Part shown: positions 17,805 through 25,307 of the stretch, piece by piece
How positions within the stretch are numbered: position 1 is the stretch's first letter
Layout: the number at the start of each line of letters is the position of its first letter
Source: Parvularcula sp038749595
GTDB lineage: Bacteria > Pseudomonadota > Alphaproteobacteria > Caulobacterales > Parvularculaceae
Direction: 5' to 3'
DNA: 64,000 bases
Assembly (NCBI GenBank): GCA_038749595.1
Contig: JBCDHW010000001.1
Span: 186,001-250,000, forward strand
Notes under the pieces: generated by a model
Databases searched by the model: none
Seen by the model: only the letters and a program-made list of their open reading frames with translations
What the model was told of the DNA's origin: nothing
Made by a program: the position numbers and the translations under genes

Positions 17805-19285
17805 TATTGTTCCGGGTACCGCTCGGTCCGCGCAAGGTCGCCGAAGCGGGTCAATTCAGGCTGGAACGCAAGTTTGACGGTGCCAATCGGGCCGTGACGT
17901 TGTTTGCCGATGATCACCTCGGCAAGGCCCATCACGTCGTCCATTTTTTGTTGCCATTCCAGATGCTCGGGCGTGTCTTCGCGGGGTTCTGTTCGGCCGA
18001 GATAATATTCTTCGCGGTAGACGAACATGACAACGTCCGCATCCTGCTCAATCGAGCCGGATTCCCGGAGGTCGGACAGCTGGGGCCGTTTGTCTTCGCG
18101 GGCCTCAACCTGTCGGCTGAGCTGTGACAGAGCGACGATCGGTACACTGAGCTCCTTCGCAAGCGCTTTCAGGCCCGTCGTGATTTCGGTGAGCTCTTGC
18201 ACGCGGCCCTCCGAAACTTTCTTCGATCCGGCGAGGAGCTGGAGATAGTCGATGATGATCATGTCGAGGCCGGACGTGCGTTTTAGGCGCCGTGCGCGCG
18301 CGGCCACCTGGGCGATCGTCAGGCCGCCGGTATCATCAATGTACAGATGAAGATCGTTGATCTCCATCGAAGCGCCGTAGATCTTCTCGAAGTCGCCTTC
18401 CGTGATGTCGCCGCGCCGGATCCGGTCTGACGGGACATTCGAAAATTCGGCCAGGATCCGCGATGCCAGCTGGTCGGAACTCATCTCGAGGCTGAAGAAT
18501 CCGACCCGGGCGCCTTCCTTTGGTTTATATGTTCCGTCGGCTGCCTTTTCAGGAACGAACGCTTTGGCGGCGTTGACCGCAATGTTGGTGGCGAGCGCTG
18601 TTTTCCCCATTGAAGGCCGCCCGGCAAGGATAATGAGGTCGGACTTGTGCATGCCGCCGAGTTTCTGGTCGAGATCGCGCAGGCCGGTGGTAACTCCCGA
18701 TAGGCCGCCGCCGCGTTGGTACGCAGACTGAGCGATTTCGATTGCGGTTGTTAAAGCGGTTTCAAAGGTTTGGAAGCCGCCGCCATAGTGCCCTGTCTCA
18801 GCCAGGGCGTAGAGTTCTTTCTCCGCGTCCTCGACCTGGCTCTGGGGATCATCATCGATATCGGCCGTTTTGGCCTTCTCGATCATCGAGGTCCCGATAT
18901 TAATCAGTCCCCGGCTGACATGCAGATCAAAGATGAGCCGGCCGTAGTCCGCCGCGCCGATGACGGTCGTCACCGATTGCGCGAGGCGGACCAGGTAGCT
19001 TTCGCCGCCAGCCTCTTTGAAGCCTTCTTCGTCACCGAGATAGGTGTTGAGCATCACTGGCGACGCGGTTCGCCCAGAGCTGATCAATTTGTCGCATGCG
19101 GAGTAAATGCGCCCATGGAGCGGATCGTAGAAATGCTCCGTCTTCAGAAAGGTGTTGACCTTATAGAAGACCTCATTGTCGTAGAGCATCGCGCCGAGCA
19201 GCGCCTGTTCCGCCTCCAGCGAGTACGGAAGCTTTTGTGCGTCCGGAGCGGCGAGGGGAGCGGGAACGGGGGAGCCATCAGCCAT
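17801..19285 (-). CDS. dnaB: Replicative DNA helicase DnaB
   Basis: Hexameric 5'-3' helicase of the replication fork (494 aa). The N-terminal DnaB domain (LPYSLEAEQALLGAMLYDNE) contacts primase. The RecA-like domain has Walker A ILAGRPSMGKTALATN, Walker B DMIIIDYLQLL and SQLSRQVEAREDKRPQLSDL with the arginine finger region. Length is typical, with no intein. It heads dnaB-alr and lies just downstream (minus strand) of the rplI-rpsR-rpsF block, separated by the oppositely oriented DUF418 gene. Confidence 0.97.
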   Translation of the reverse strand: MADGSPVPAPLAAPDAQKLPYSLEAEQALLGAMLYDNEVFYKVNTFLKTEHFYDPLHGRIYSACDKLISSGRTASPVMLNTYLGDEEGFKEAGGESYLVRLAQSVTTVIGAADYGRLIFDLHVSRGLINIGTSMIEKAKTADIDDDPQSQVEDAEKELYALAETGHYGGGFQTFETALTTAIEIAQSAYQRGGGLSGVTTGLRDLDQKLGGMHKSDLIILAGRPSMGKTALATNIAVNAAKAFVPEKAADGTYKPKEGARVGFFSLEMSSDQLASRILAEFSNVPSDRIRRGDITEGDFEKIYGASMEINDLHLYIDDTGGLTIAQVAARARRLKRTSGLDMIIIDYLQLLAGSKKVSEGRVQELTEITTGLKALAKELSVPIVALSQLSRQVEAREDKRPQLSDLRESGSIEQDADVVMFVYREEYYLGRTEPREDTPEHLEWQQKMDDVMGLAEVIIGKQRHGPIGTVKLAFQPELTRFGDLARTERYPEQY

Positions 19286-19457
19286 GTCCCATGATCGCAG
19301 ATTTTTTGGCAGCTCGAAAGCGGAAGCTATTCACACGGGGCGCTCCCTCGACGCGTTGAGCGCGCTGGACGACGTCGGCCACGGTGCTGCGTGACGCATG
19401 CTTCTGCTTGCGCACCGCTGCCTAACACCGCAAGCTTTACACCGAGGCAGAGGTGAA

Positions 19458-20642
19458 ATGATGGTAAGCTCCCTAGCACCGACGGGCGCGCGCGGGCGTA
19501 TCGAAGAGCTCGATGTGCTGCGCGGCTTTGCGCTGTTTGGCGTTTTCATCGTTCACTTCGTGGGTGTGAATTTTTATGAGCTGCCGATGCCCGAGGCGGT
19601 GCGCGCATCATGGGAGGCAAGCCCTCTGCAACATGGGGCAGCGGTGCTCTCCGATGTGTTCTTTCAAAATAAAGCCAACACGCTCTTTGCGACGCTGTTC
19701 GGTATGGGCTTTTGGCTGATGATCGAGCGGTTAAGGGCACGCGCCGATTCCTCGGTGTCCGTCTATTTACGGCGGCTGACGGTGCTTCTTTTCATCGGCG
19801 CGATCAATCTGTTCCTCATTATCCCCGGCGATGTTTTGTTCGAGTACGCCCTTTTGGGTTTTGCGCTGTACGCCCTGCGCGGACTTCCTGCCTGGGCGAT
19901 GCTGGCGCTCGGGATCGGCCTTGCGTTCTTTGGTGAGCCGTTGGGGGATCAGCTTGCCGCGGCCTTGTCGAGCGAGGAAAATGAGGGGCCAGCGCCAGAA
20001 GGCTACGGCGATGACCTCTATTGGTACTGGGTCGTCCTCTCTGCCCAGAGCTTTTACCAGAATAATATCGTAGGCGCGGGCGGTGCGGGATGGATGCTGT
20101 ACCTCTTCGGCCGGTTCCTGATTGGTGCCTGGATCATGCGGCAAGCTTGGGCGGCGAACCTGTCGGCGCATCGCTCGGTGATCGGACGCGTTGCGATGAT
20201 CGCTGTCCCCGTTGGCGTGTTGCTTGAGACGGCTTCCCTGCTGATTTTCAAGGAATGGGTGCCAGGGCCTTCTTGGGTTGAACAAGTGTGCCACGCGGTT
20301 GGCGCACCTCTCCTGGCGGCAGGCTACGCAGCTTTGCTCGTCTTTGTGTTCACAAGCGCGGCGACCCGGGGTTGGGTCAGCTGGTTCGCACCGGTGGGAC
20401 GCATGGCGCTTACCTCGTACATCGCGCATGGTTTGGTGCTTGCACTGATCTTTTTGCCGCTGGGCCCTGAGCTGACCGGTGTTGTGACGCCGGTTGCGGG
20501 CATGGGCATTGCGATCGGCTTGTTCTTGATTCTGACGATCTTTAGCGCTCTCTGGCTGCGCGGGTTGACCCATGGCCCGCTGGAGTACCTTTGGCGCTGG
20601 GCCACCTACGGTACGAGGCCGCAGTTCCGTCGGCTGGCCTAG
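19458..20642 (+). CDS. DUF418 domain-containing membrane protein
   Basis: Polytopic inner-membrane protein (394 aa, ~10 helices). The N-terminus RIEELDVLRGFALFGVFIVH and the C-terminal RGLTHGPLEYLWRWATYG are the two hallmarks of the DUF418/YeiB family, related in layout to acyltransferase-3-like proteins. Its function is unknown. Two adjacent ATGs (19458, 19461) follow AGAGGT at 19449-19454; either may be used. It sits between dnaB and the S6-S18-L9 operon and ends at a strong shared terminator. Confidence 0.85.
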   Translation: MMVSSLAPTGARGRIEELDVLRGFALFGVFIVHFVGVNFYELPMPEAVRASWEASPLQHGAAVLSDVFFQNKANTLFATLFGMGFWLMIERLRARADSSVSVYLRRLTVLLFIGAINLFLIIPGDVLFEYALLGFALYALRGLPAWAMLALGIGLAFFGEPLGDQLAAALSSEENEGPAPEGYGDDLYWYWVVLSAQSFYQNNIVGAGGAGWMLYLFGRFLIGAWIMRQAWAANLSAHRSVIGRVAMIAVPVGVLLETASLLIFKEWVPGPSWVEQVCHAVGAPLLAAGYAALLVFVFTSAATRGWVSWFAPVGRMALTSYIAHGLVLALIFLPLGPELTGVVTPVAGMGIAIGLFLILTIFSALWLRGLTHGPLEYLWRWATYGTRPQFRRLA

Positions 20643-20653
20643 CCTACGCGGTT

Positions 20654-20690
20654 AAAAAAAGCCCCGGGCGGGAGACCGCCCGGGGCTTTT
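20654..20690. terminator. Bidirectional Rho-independent terminator (DUF418 gene / rplI)
   Basis: A long perfect stem (AAAGCCCCGGGCGG paired with CCGCCCGGGGCTTT, loop GAGA) is flanked by an A-run on the left and a T-run on the right. It can therefore stop transcription from both converging genes. Confidence 0.93.
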
Positions 20691-20714
20691 CTCATGCGTG
20701 TTTGCGCGTGAGCC

Positions 20715-21332
20715 TTACGACGTCGTTTCTGCTTCGGCGGGTGCCTCAGCATCGCCGCCTTCAGCAGGTGCCTCTTGGGGCACGGCGCCGTCTTCGTCGA
20801 ACTCGCCGGTACCCGTGACTTTCTCGACCTGCTCTTCCTCTTTGGCGAGGACGTTTTCACCGCGCGCTTGGCGTTCGGCTTCTTCCTCGCTGCGGGCGAT
20901 GTTGATCTCGATGCCGACCGTCACTTCCGCATGCAGACGAACGCGTACGGGGAAGATGCCAAGGGTTTTCAGCGGCCCGTCGAGGAGCACGTTGTGCCGA
21001 GCAAGCTTCAGCTTCTTCGTCGACGCCACCTCAGCGATGTCCCGCGAGGAGACCGAGCCGTAGAGCATGCCTGCGTCGGAGGCGGAGCGGATGACCACGA
21101 ACTGCTTGTCCGCGACCGAGCGGGAGAGGGTCTCAGCCTTCTCGCGCTCCTCGGCGTTGCGCTTCTCGATCACCTCGCGTTCAGCTTCGAACCGCGCACG
21201 GTTCGCAGCATTTGCGCGGAGTGCTTTGCCCTTAGGCAGAAGGTGGTTGCGGGCAAAGCCAGGCTTGACGGTGACCTCGTCACCAATGCTGCCCAGCTTT
21301 TCGATCCGTTCAAGGAGGATAACTTGGGTCAT
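20715..21332 (-). CDS. rplI: 50S ribosomal protein L9
   Basis: Large-subunit protein L9 (205 aa). The N-terminal 23S rRNA-binding domain reads VILLERIEKLGSIGDEVTVK and GFARNHLLPKGKALRAN. A long charged connecting helix and the C-terminal domain (VRLHAEVTVGIEI) follow. An acidic, Glu/Ala-rich tail of about 50 residues (ending EGGDAEAPAEAETTS) extends past the usual ~150-residue core, as in many alphaproteobacteria. Last gene of rpsF-rpsR-rplI. Confidence 0.96.
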   Translation of the reverse strand: MTQVILLERIEKLGSIGDEVTVKPGFARNHLLPKGKALRANAANRARFEAEREVIEKRNAEEREKAETLSRSVADKQFVVIRSASDAGMLYGSVSSRDIAEVASTKKLKLARHNVLLDGPLKTLGIFPVRVRLHAEVTVGIEINIARSEEEAERQARGENVLAKEEEQVEKVTGTGEFDEDGAVPQEAPAEGGDAEAPAEAETTS

Positions 21333-21335
21333 GGC

Positions 21336-21563
21336 TTAGTCCTGCGAAACGTAAGGAAGAAGCGCCAGGAAGCGGGCGCGCTTTATGGCGCGGGCCAGCT
21401 CACGCTGTTTCTTCTGGCTGACAGCCGAGATGCGCGACGGGATGATCTTGCCCTTCTCAGAGACGTAACGCCCGAGAAGCTTGGGATCTTTGTAGTCGAT
21501 CTTGGGCGCTTTCTCGCCCGAGAACGGGCAGGTCTTGCGGCGGCGGAAAAAGGTCTTGGCCAT
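21336..21563 (-). CDS. rpsR: 30S ribosomal protein S18
   Basis: Small-subunit protein S18 (75 aa). Recognised by RRKTCPFSGEKAPKIDYKDP, LLGRYVSEKGKIIPSRISAV and the C-terminal REL-A-AIKRARFLALLPY stretch. It starts at the base where rpsF ends and ends three bases before rplI, so the three genes form one operon. S18 heterodimerises with S6 on 16S rRNA. Confidence 0.97.
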   Translation of the reverse strand: MAKTFFRRRKTCPFSGEKAPKIDYKDPKLLGRYVSEKGKIIPSRISAVSQKKQRELARAIKRARFLALLPYVSQD

Positions 21564-21946
21564 TAGCGGCGATCTCCCCGGTCACGGCGGTCATCGCGGC
21601 GATCGTCACGCCGGTCATCACGGTCACGGCGGCTCATCACAGGCGAGGGCTCAGGATCGAGCTCATCCACGCGGATGGTCATGAAGCGCAGCACGTCTTC
21701 TTTCAGGCGCATCTGCCGCTCCATCTCCGCCACCGCTTCGTGTGGCGCATCGATGTGCATCAGCGAATAGTGGCCTTTGCGGTTTTTCTTGATTTTGTAT
21801 TGGAGGTTGCGGAGGCCCCAATACTCGGCCTTCTCAACTTTCCCGCCATTTTCGGTCAGGATCCCGTGGAGTTCCTCGGTGAGGAGATCCACCTGCGCCG
21901 GCGACACGTCCTGGCGCGCAATGAAAATATGCTCGTAAAGAGCCAT
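21563..21946 (-). CDS. rpsF: 30S ribosomal protein S6
   Basis: Small-subunit protein S6 (127 aa), first gene of the rpsF-rpsR-rplI operon. The ferredoxin-like core is clear (ALYEHIFIARQDVSPAQVDLL, KAEYWGLRNLQYKIKKNRKG, HYSLMHIDAP). The last ~22 residues form a repetitive Asp-Arg tail (RDRDDRRDDRRDDRRDRGD), encoded by imperfect short tandem repeats at about 21566-21630. Such tails occur in other alphaproteobacterial S6 proteins, but this one is notably regular. Confidence 0.97.
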   Translation of the reverse strand: MALYEHIFIARQDVSPAQVDLLTEELHGILTENGGKVEKAEYWGLRNLQYKIKKNRKGHYSLMHIDAPHEAVAEMERQMRLKEDVLRFMTIRVDELDPEPSPVMSRRDRDDRRDDRRDDRRDRGDRR

Positions 21947-22136
21947 CGTGGTTCACACCCTTGTTTGGCAGCGGAGACGGGGCGCGGGAACGCTTGGCCG
22001 CCTTCGGCTCACCTGGCTGCGGGACCATCCCTTGCGCCAGCTGACCGCTGCTCGAGGTGCGCGGCTAGCGAACGGAACGGGGCGGCGCAAGGCTTAGTGC
22101 GCTGGTCGTTGGTGATTTTGACGACCGCGGTAGGCT

Positions 22137-22166
22137 TTGGCAGCCTGCCTATCGGAAGGATATCGT
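22137..22166 (+). promoter_or_regulatory. Candidate sigma-70 promoter for the 22175-22404 RNA
   Basis: TTGGCA at 22137-22142 and TATCGT at 22161-22166 are spaced by 18 bases. A start would fall near 22173, just ahead of the first stem of the candidate RNA. This assignment is by eye only; no other plus-strand gene explains it. Confidence 0.35.
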
Positions 22167-22174
22167 GGTGATAG

Positions 22175-22404
22175 GCTAAAGCTATGGACCGGACCTCTTC
22201 TTATGGGCGGTCTGGTCGGTTATCCCATCCGCACTCCTGCCTGAGTGGGCGCCCGACGAGAACCTAGCCCGGTTTTGCCAGTCCTCGGGCGCCCTGGCTG
22301 CAGACCTGAGCTTAGGGACCGCTGGCGTTGCCCCGTCCTGCCGGTCCCGGCGGCGCTTTGGTGCCGTGTTGGGAAAGCCGCGGTGCGTTCTACCGCGGCT
22401 TTTT
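22175..22404 (+). ncRNA. Candidate structured non-coding RNA (~230 nt)
   Basis: No protein reading frame is convincing here, but the strand is full of pairing. GGGCGCCCGA (22247-22256) pairs perfectly with TCGGGCGCCC (22285-22294), enclosing AACC/GGTT (22261-22264, 22271-22274). GGGACCG (22315-22321) pairs with CGGTCCC (22342-22348). GGACCGG (22186-22192) could alternatively pair with CCGGTCC (22341-22347), closing a long-range stem or a switch. The unit ends at a strong terminator and has a possible promoter at 22137. Size and two-armed shape recall 6S RNA, but I cannot match its conserved bases. I saw no RNase P, tmRNA or SRP RNA hallmarks. It lies divergent to the rpsF operon. Confidence 0.5.
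22374..22404 (+). terminator. Rho-independent terminator of the candidate RNA
   Basis: An 11-bp perfect stem (AAAGCCGCGGT with ACCGCGGCTTT), a 7-base loop and a following T-run. No protein-coding gene on the plus strand precedes it within 1.7 kb, which implies that an RNA is made from this interval. Confidence 0.85.
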
Positions 22405-22639
22405 CCGTTGCGGAGATCAACCGAGCGCCCGATCTTTCAAAGCGTCCGGACACGGTACGAAAATCCCGAATTCAAGGGCTAAAAAAGTTTTTCGTTGACA
22501 GGTGTCGATTTTCCTGAACGGCCACTTGCAAACCCGATTGCCGCCCCAACATGGAACCTTGTCAACGGCGAAGGCCCTGACAAAAAGTAAAGACCAGAAG
22601 ACATTCTCCCTGTGAGAGGGAAGATCTAGGAGAAAAGAA
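22405..22639. other. Leader region of the first 34-residue protein
   Basis: No gene is seen. It contains TTGACA at 22495-22500 without a good -10 at the right distance, and CTGACA (22577) with GACATT (22600) as a weak promoter pair. A small hairpin TCCCT/AGGGA lies at about 22606-22621, just ahead of the ribosome-binding site. The 12-mer AATCCCGAATTC at 22462-22473 recurs at 22988-22999, upstream of the paralogous small gene. Confidence 0.4.
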
Positions 22640-22744
22640 ATGTCGTTCCAATCTGTCGTTATGACTGTTGCATCATTCATGGCTGTTGTCATGGTTTCGG
22701 GCGGTACAGTTGCTTCGTTGGCTAATCTGTCTGTCCTGGTTTGA
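22640..22744 (+). CDS. 34-residue hydrophobic small protein, copy 1
   Basis: A 35-codon frame running from ATG at 22640 to TGA. It is preceded by AGGAG at 22628-22632 with seven-base spacing and followed 40 bases later by a strong terminator, so it has every element of a dedicated gene. The product starts MSFQSVVMTVASFMAVVMVS and ends in LSVLV. It has no charged residue and is one hydrophobic segment broken by a Gly-Gly-Thr. Copy 2 at 23097 has exactly the same length and the same start (MSFQ) and end (LSVL-V/I), with matching positions throughout. That argues for selection on the protein. Length, hydrophobicity and tandem copies recall type I toxins or small membrane regulators; function is unknown. 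Confidence 0.72.
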   Translation: MSFQSVVMTVASFMAVVMVSGGTVASLANLSVLV

Positions 22745-23096
22745 TTGTTTTACGTCAAACCGCCCAAACCTTGGTCAAGTAGAAACCGCGCCTCTGAAGA
22801 GAGCGCGGTTTTTTATTGGCCGCGGTCTCGCCACCCGATCCGCCGCGAATGGTTCCGTGACGACGAAGGCCTGACGCTGGATTTCGTCAGGGAACGATGT
22901 TTTTCGAGACGTGCGTTTTCGTATGGCAAACAGATACGTACGCTGAGACAAGCTGTGAACTGAAGAATTTTTCGCTCCCGATCTTGCAATCCCGAATTCC
23001 TCTCCAATATCGAATATCAATAAGGCGCTTCGGTCCCGATAGGTTGGCTGTCAGGCTTCAGATGCGCACAAGCTGTGAGAGGTTTGAAGAACAGAT
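22745..23096. other. Intergenic region between the two small-protein genes
   Basis: No gene is found beyond the terminator of copy 1. There is a stem CCTGACG/CGTCAGG at 22870-22891, which can be extended by GTTCC/GGAAC. The shared 12-mer AATCCCGAATTC lies at 22988-22999. An 11-base direct repeat ACAAGCTGTGA occurs at 22948-22958 and 23068-23078, the second copy directly upstream of the copy 2 start. The repeats suggest a duplicated leader. Confidence 0.45.
22784..22814 (+). terminator. Rho-independent terminator behind small protein copy 1
   Basis: AACCGCGC (22784-22791) pairs with GCGCGGTT (22803-22810). The stem continues past one bulged C with TCT/AGA and a GAAG loop, and is followed by TTTTTT. 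It is positioned 40 bases after the copy 1 stop codon. Confidence 0.88.
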
Positions 23097-23201
23097 ATGT
23101 CCTTTCAGAATTTTACTCTGACCATCGCTTCTCTGATTACTGTGGTCTTGGTGGCGACCGGTGCTGGCTCGGCGATCAGCAGCCTTTCGGTCTTGATCTA
23201 A
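23097..23201 (+). CDS. 34-residue hydrophobic small protein, copy 2
   Basis: A second 35-codon frame (ATG at 23097, TAA at 23199-23201) paralogous to the one at 22640. It starts MSFQNFTLTIASLITVVLVA, has a Gly-Ala-Gly-Ser turn where copy 1 has Gly-Gly-Thr, and ends LSVLI. Aligned without gaps, about 14 of 34 residues are identical and nearly all others are conservative hydrophobic swaps. It too lacks charged residues. The ribosome-binding site is weaker (GAAGA six bases upstream, AGAGG 14 upstream). A terminator hairpin with the same AACCGCGC core as that of copy 1 follows. The DNA has diverged while length and polarity are kept, which supports a real protein family. Confidence 0.7.
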   Translation: MSFQNFTLTIASLITVVLVATGAGSAISSLSVLI

Positions 23202-23221
23202 CGGTCCCGGCGCGTCTGCGC

Positions 23222-23262
23222 CCGAAAAAAAACCGCGCTTCCATTGCTGGCGCGCGGTTTCG
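23222..23262. terminator. Bidirectional terminator (small protein copy 2 / fsa)
   Basis: AAACCGCGC (23230-23238) pairs with GCGCGGTTT (23252-23260). The eight-base A-run on the left (23225-23232) becomes a U-run for the minus-strand fsa transcript, so it is a good terminator for fsa and a weaker one for the plus strand. Confidence 0.8.
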
Positions 23263-23290
23263 TTGGTCTACTGACGATAAAGACTTGGGC

Positions 23291-23944
23291 CTAGAGGATG
23301 GTCTGGCCGGTTGCTTTCCAATCGGCGACGAAGGCATCGAGCCCTTTGTCCGTAAGCGGATGACTGAGCAGCGCTTGGAACACCTTCGGCGGTATCGTCG
23401 CAACGTCAGCACCCAGAAGAGCACTGTCTTTGACGTGCTGCGGTCCGCGAATGGATGCGGCGAGAATCTGGGTGTCGTAGTCCTGCGCATCGTAAAGCGC
23501 GCGGATTTCGCCGATCAGCTCCATGCCCGCAACGCCAATGTCGTCGAGGCGTCCGATAAACGGCGAGATGTAGGTCGCCCCGGCTTTCGCTGCGAGCCAG
23601 GCTTGGGTGGCGGAGAAACAGAGCGTCACATTGGTGTCGATGCCGTCATCCGTCAGCGTACGGCACGCTTTGAGCCCGTCCCAGGTCAAGGGAAGTTTGA
23701 CCACAACGTTGCGCGCGATTCCCGAAAGGCGCTTGCCTTCTTTGATCATCATGTCCGCCTCGGTGGAGGCCACCTCGGCGGAAACGGGGCCGTCGGTCAT
23801 CGCACAGATTTCGGCGATGACTTCTTTGAAGTCACGCCCTGACTTGGCGATGAGTGAAGGGTTGGTGGTGCAGCCGTCGACGAGGCCAGTGGCGAAGGCC
23901 TCGCGCAGCTCGCCGGTGTCGGCGGTGTCGATAAAGATTTTCAT
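23291..23944 (-). CDS. fsa: Fructose-6-phosphate aldolase / short transaldolase
   Basis: TalC/FSA-type TIM-barrel protein (217 aa) of the pentose phosphate area. The N-terminus MKIFIDTADTGELREA, the substrate loop VDGCTTNPSLIAKSG and the Schiff-base lysine in NVVVKLPLTWDGLKA are family hallmarks. SPFIGRLDDIG and ILAASIRGPQHV follow. Size fits the short transaldolase group, whose members differ between transaldolase and F6P aldolase activity; sequence alone does not settle which. It lies downstream of purD on the same strand with a 75-bp gap. Confidence 0.92.
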   Translation of the reverse strand: MKIFIDTADTGELREAFATGLVDGCTTNPSLIAKSGRDFKEVIAEICAMTDGPVSAEVASTEADMMIKEGKRLSGIARNVVVKLPLTWDGLKACRTLTDDGIDTNVTLCFSATQAWLAAKAGATYISPFIGRLDDIGVAGMELIGEIRALYDAQDYDTQILAASIRGPQHVKDSALLGADVATIPPKVFQALLSHPLTDKGLDAFVADWKATGQTIL

Positions 23945-24019
23945 GGCTCGCCCCTAGGTCGGGTTGGCGCCCTTGTCACCTGACGCGTTCAGCGCTTTCG
24001 AGGCACGAGGAACCGGCGG

Positions 24020-25246
24020 TCACGTTTTGGCGATGTCCGTCCGGAAGAAGCCCTTGGGCCAACTGATCGTCTCGGCACTTTGATAGGCCATCGCGCGGGC
24101 CTCTTCGATCGACGCGCCCCAGCCGGTGACGGAGAGGACTCTTCCGCCTTGCGCTGTCAGCACATCGCCATCGCGGCCTGTTCCGGCGTGGAAGATGACA
24201 GCCCCAGGCTCGGCAGCCGCTTCATCGACGCCTTGGATGACCGAGCCTTTCTCGTAGCTGCCGGGGTAGCCTTGGGCGGCGTAGGTCACGAGGACGCCGG
24301 CGCCTTCGTTCCATGAAGCCGGGTCTTCGGGCCAGTCGCCGGTGGCTGCGCCGCGGAGCAGGGGGACCAGGTCGGTGCTTAGGTGCCGCATCAGCAGCTG
24401 GCACTCAGGATCGCCGAAACGGCAATTGTACTCGACCAGCTTGGGCCCAGACGCGGTGATCATCAGCCCCGCGTAGAGCACCCCGCGGTAGGTGATGCCG
24501 CGGGCGCGCAACTCGCCCAAAGTCGGCGCTATGATCTCGGCATAGGCGCGGTCTTCGAGAGCCTGGTCGAACCGGAGGGCGGGGCAGACGGCGCCCATGC
24601 CGCCTGTGTTGGGGCCTTCGTCGCCATCGAACGCGCGTTTGTAGTCGCTGGCGTGGCCAAACCGCACGATCCGCTCGCCGTCGGTGAGGGCGAAGACCGA
24701 GACTTCGTAGCCGTCCATGAATTCCTCGATGACCACGGAGCCGGAGAGTGCGAGGAGCTCAGTGATAGCTTTTTCCGCTCGCTCGCGATCGTTTGCGATG
24801 ATAACGCCTTTGCCCGCGGCCAAGCCATCGGCCTTGATCACGTAGGGCGCGGCCATTTCGTTGAGGAACGCTTTGGCCGGCTCGGCATCGCTGAAGGCGG
24901 CGTAGCGTGCGGTGGGAATCCCTGCAGCATCGCAGATTTCTTTCGTGAAAGCCTTCGAGCTCTCAAGCTGCGCGCCGTCTTGTGATGGGCCGAAACAAGG
25001 GATCCCGGCAGCGTTCAAGCTGTCTGCAAGACCATCGGCCAGAGGCTGCTCAGGCCCCACGACGACCAGATCGATCGCTTCGTCCTTGGCGAAGGCCACC
25101 GGGTCGTCCACCCGCATGCAGTCTGCAACCTCCGCCATACCGGGATTGCCCGGCGCGCAGACCAGCCGCTCCACCAGGGGGCTTTGCGCGATTTTCCAGG
25201 CGAGGGCGTGCTCGCGGCCACCGCTGCCGATGAGAAGGATCCGCAT
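24020..25246 (-). CDS. purD: Phosphoribosylamine--glycine ligase
   Basis: GARS enzyme of purine synthesis (408 aa, slightly short for the ~425 norm), making glycinamide ribonucleotide with ATP. It begins MRILLIGSGGREHALAWKIA. The ATP-grasp body contains GPEQPLADGLADSL, PYVIKADGLAAGKGV, VIEEFMDGYEVSVFAL, DEGPNTGGMGA and the metal-binding VEYNCRFGDPECQ. The C-terminal domain reads GTGRDGDVLTAQGGRVLSVT. It is divergent from the gene at 25308. Confidence 0.97.
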   Translation of the reverse strand: MRILLIGSGGREHALAWKIAQSPLVERLVCAPGNPGMAEVADCMRVDDPVAFAKDEAIDLVVVGPEQPLADGLADSLNAAGIPCFGPSQDGAQLESSKAFTKEICDAAGIPTARYAAFSDAEPAKAFLNEMAAPYVIKADGLAAGKGVIIANDRERAEKAITELLALSGSVVIEEFMDGYEVSVFALTDGERIVRFGHASDYKRAFDGDEGPNTGGMGAVCPALRFDQALEDRAYAEIIAPTLGELRARGITYRGVLYAGLMITASGPKLVEYNCRFGDPECQLLMRHLSTDLVPLLRGAATGDWPEDPASWNEGAGVLVTYAAQGYPGSYEKGSVIQGVDEAAAEPGAVIFHAGTGRDGDVLTAQGGRVLSVTGWGASIEEARAMAYQSAETISWPKGFFRTDIAKT

Positions 25247-25307
25247 GGCGTCTTCCTCTATCTTATGTCACGTGACGGCCCTTATGATGGGCCCGAGGCT
25301 GAGGTCT

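Noticed and set aside
22184..22267. Short frame starting at ATG 22184 as a small protein
   Set aside because: No well-placed ribosome-binding site, Arg/Ser-rich composition, and it lies inside the strongly self-pairing RNA candidate.
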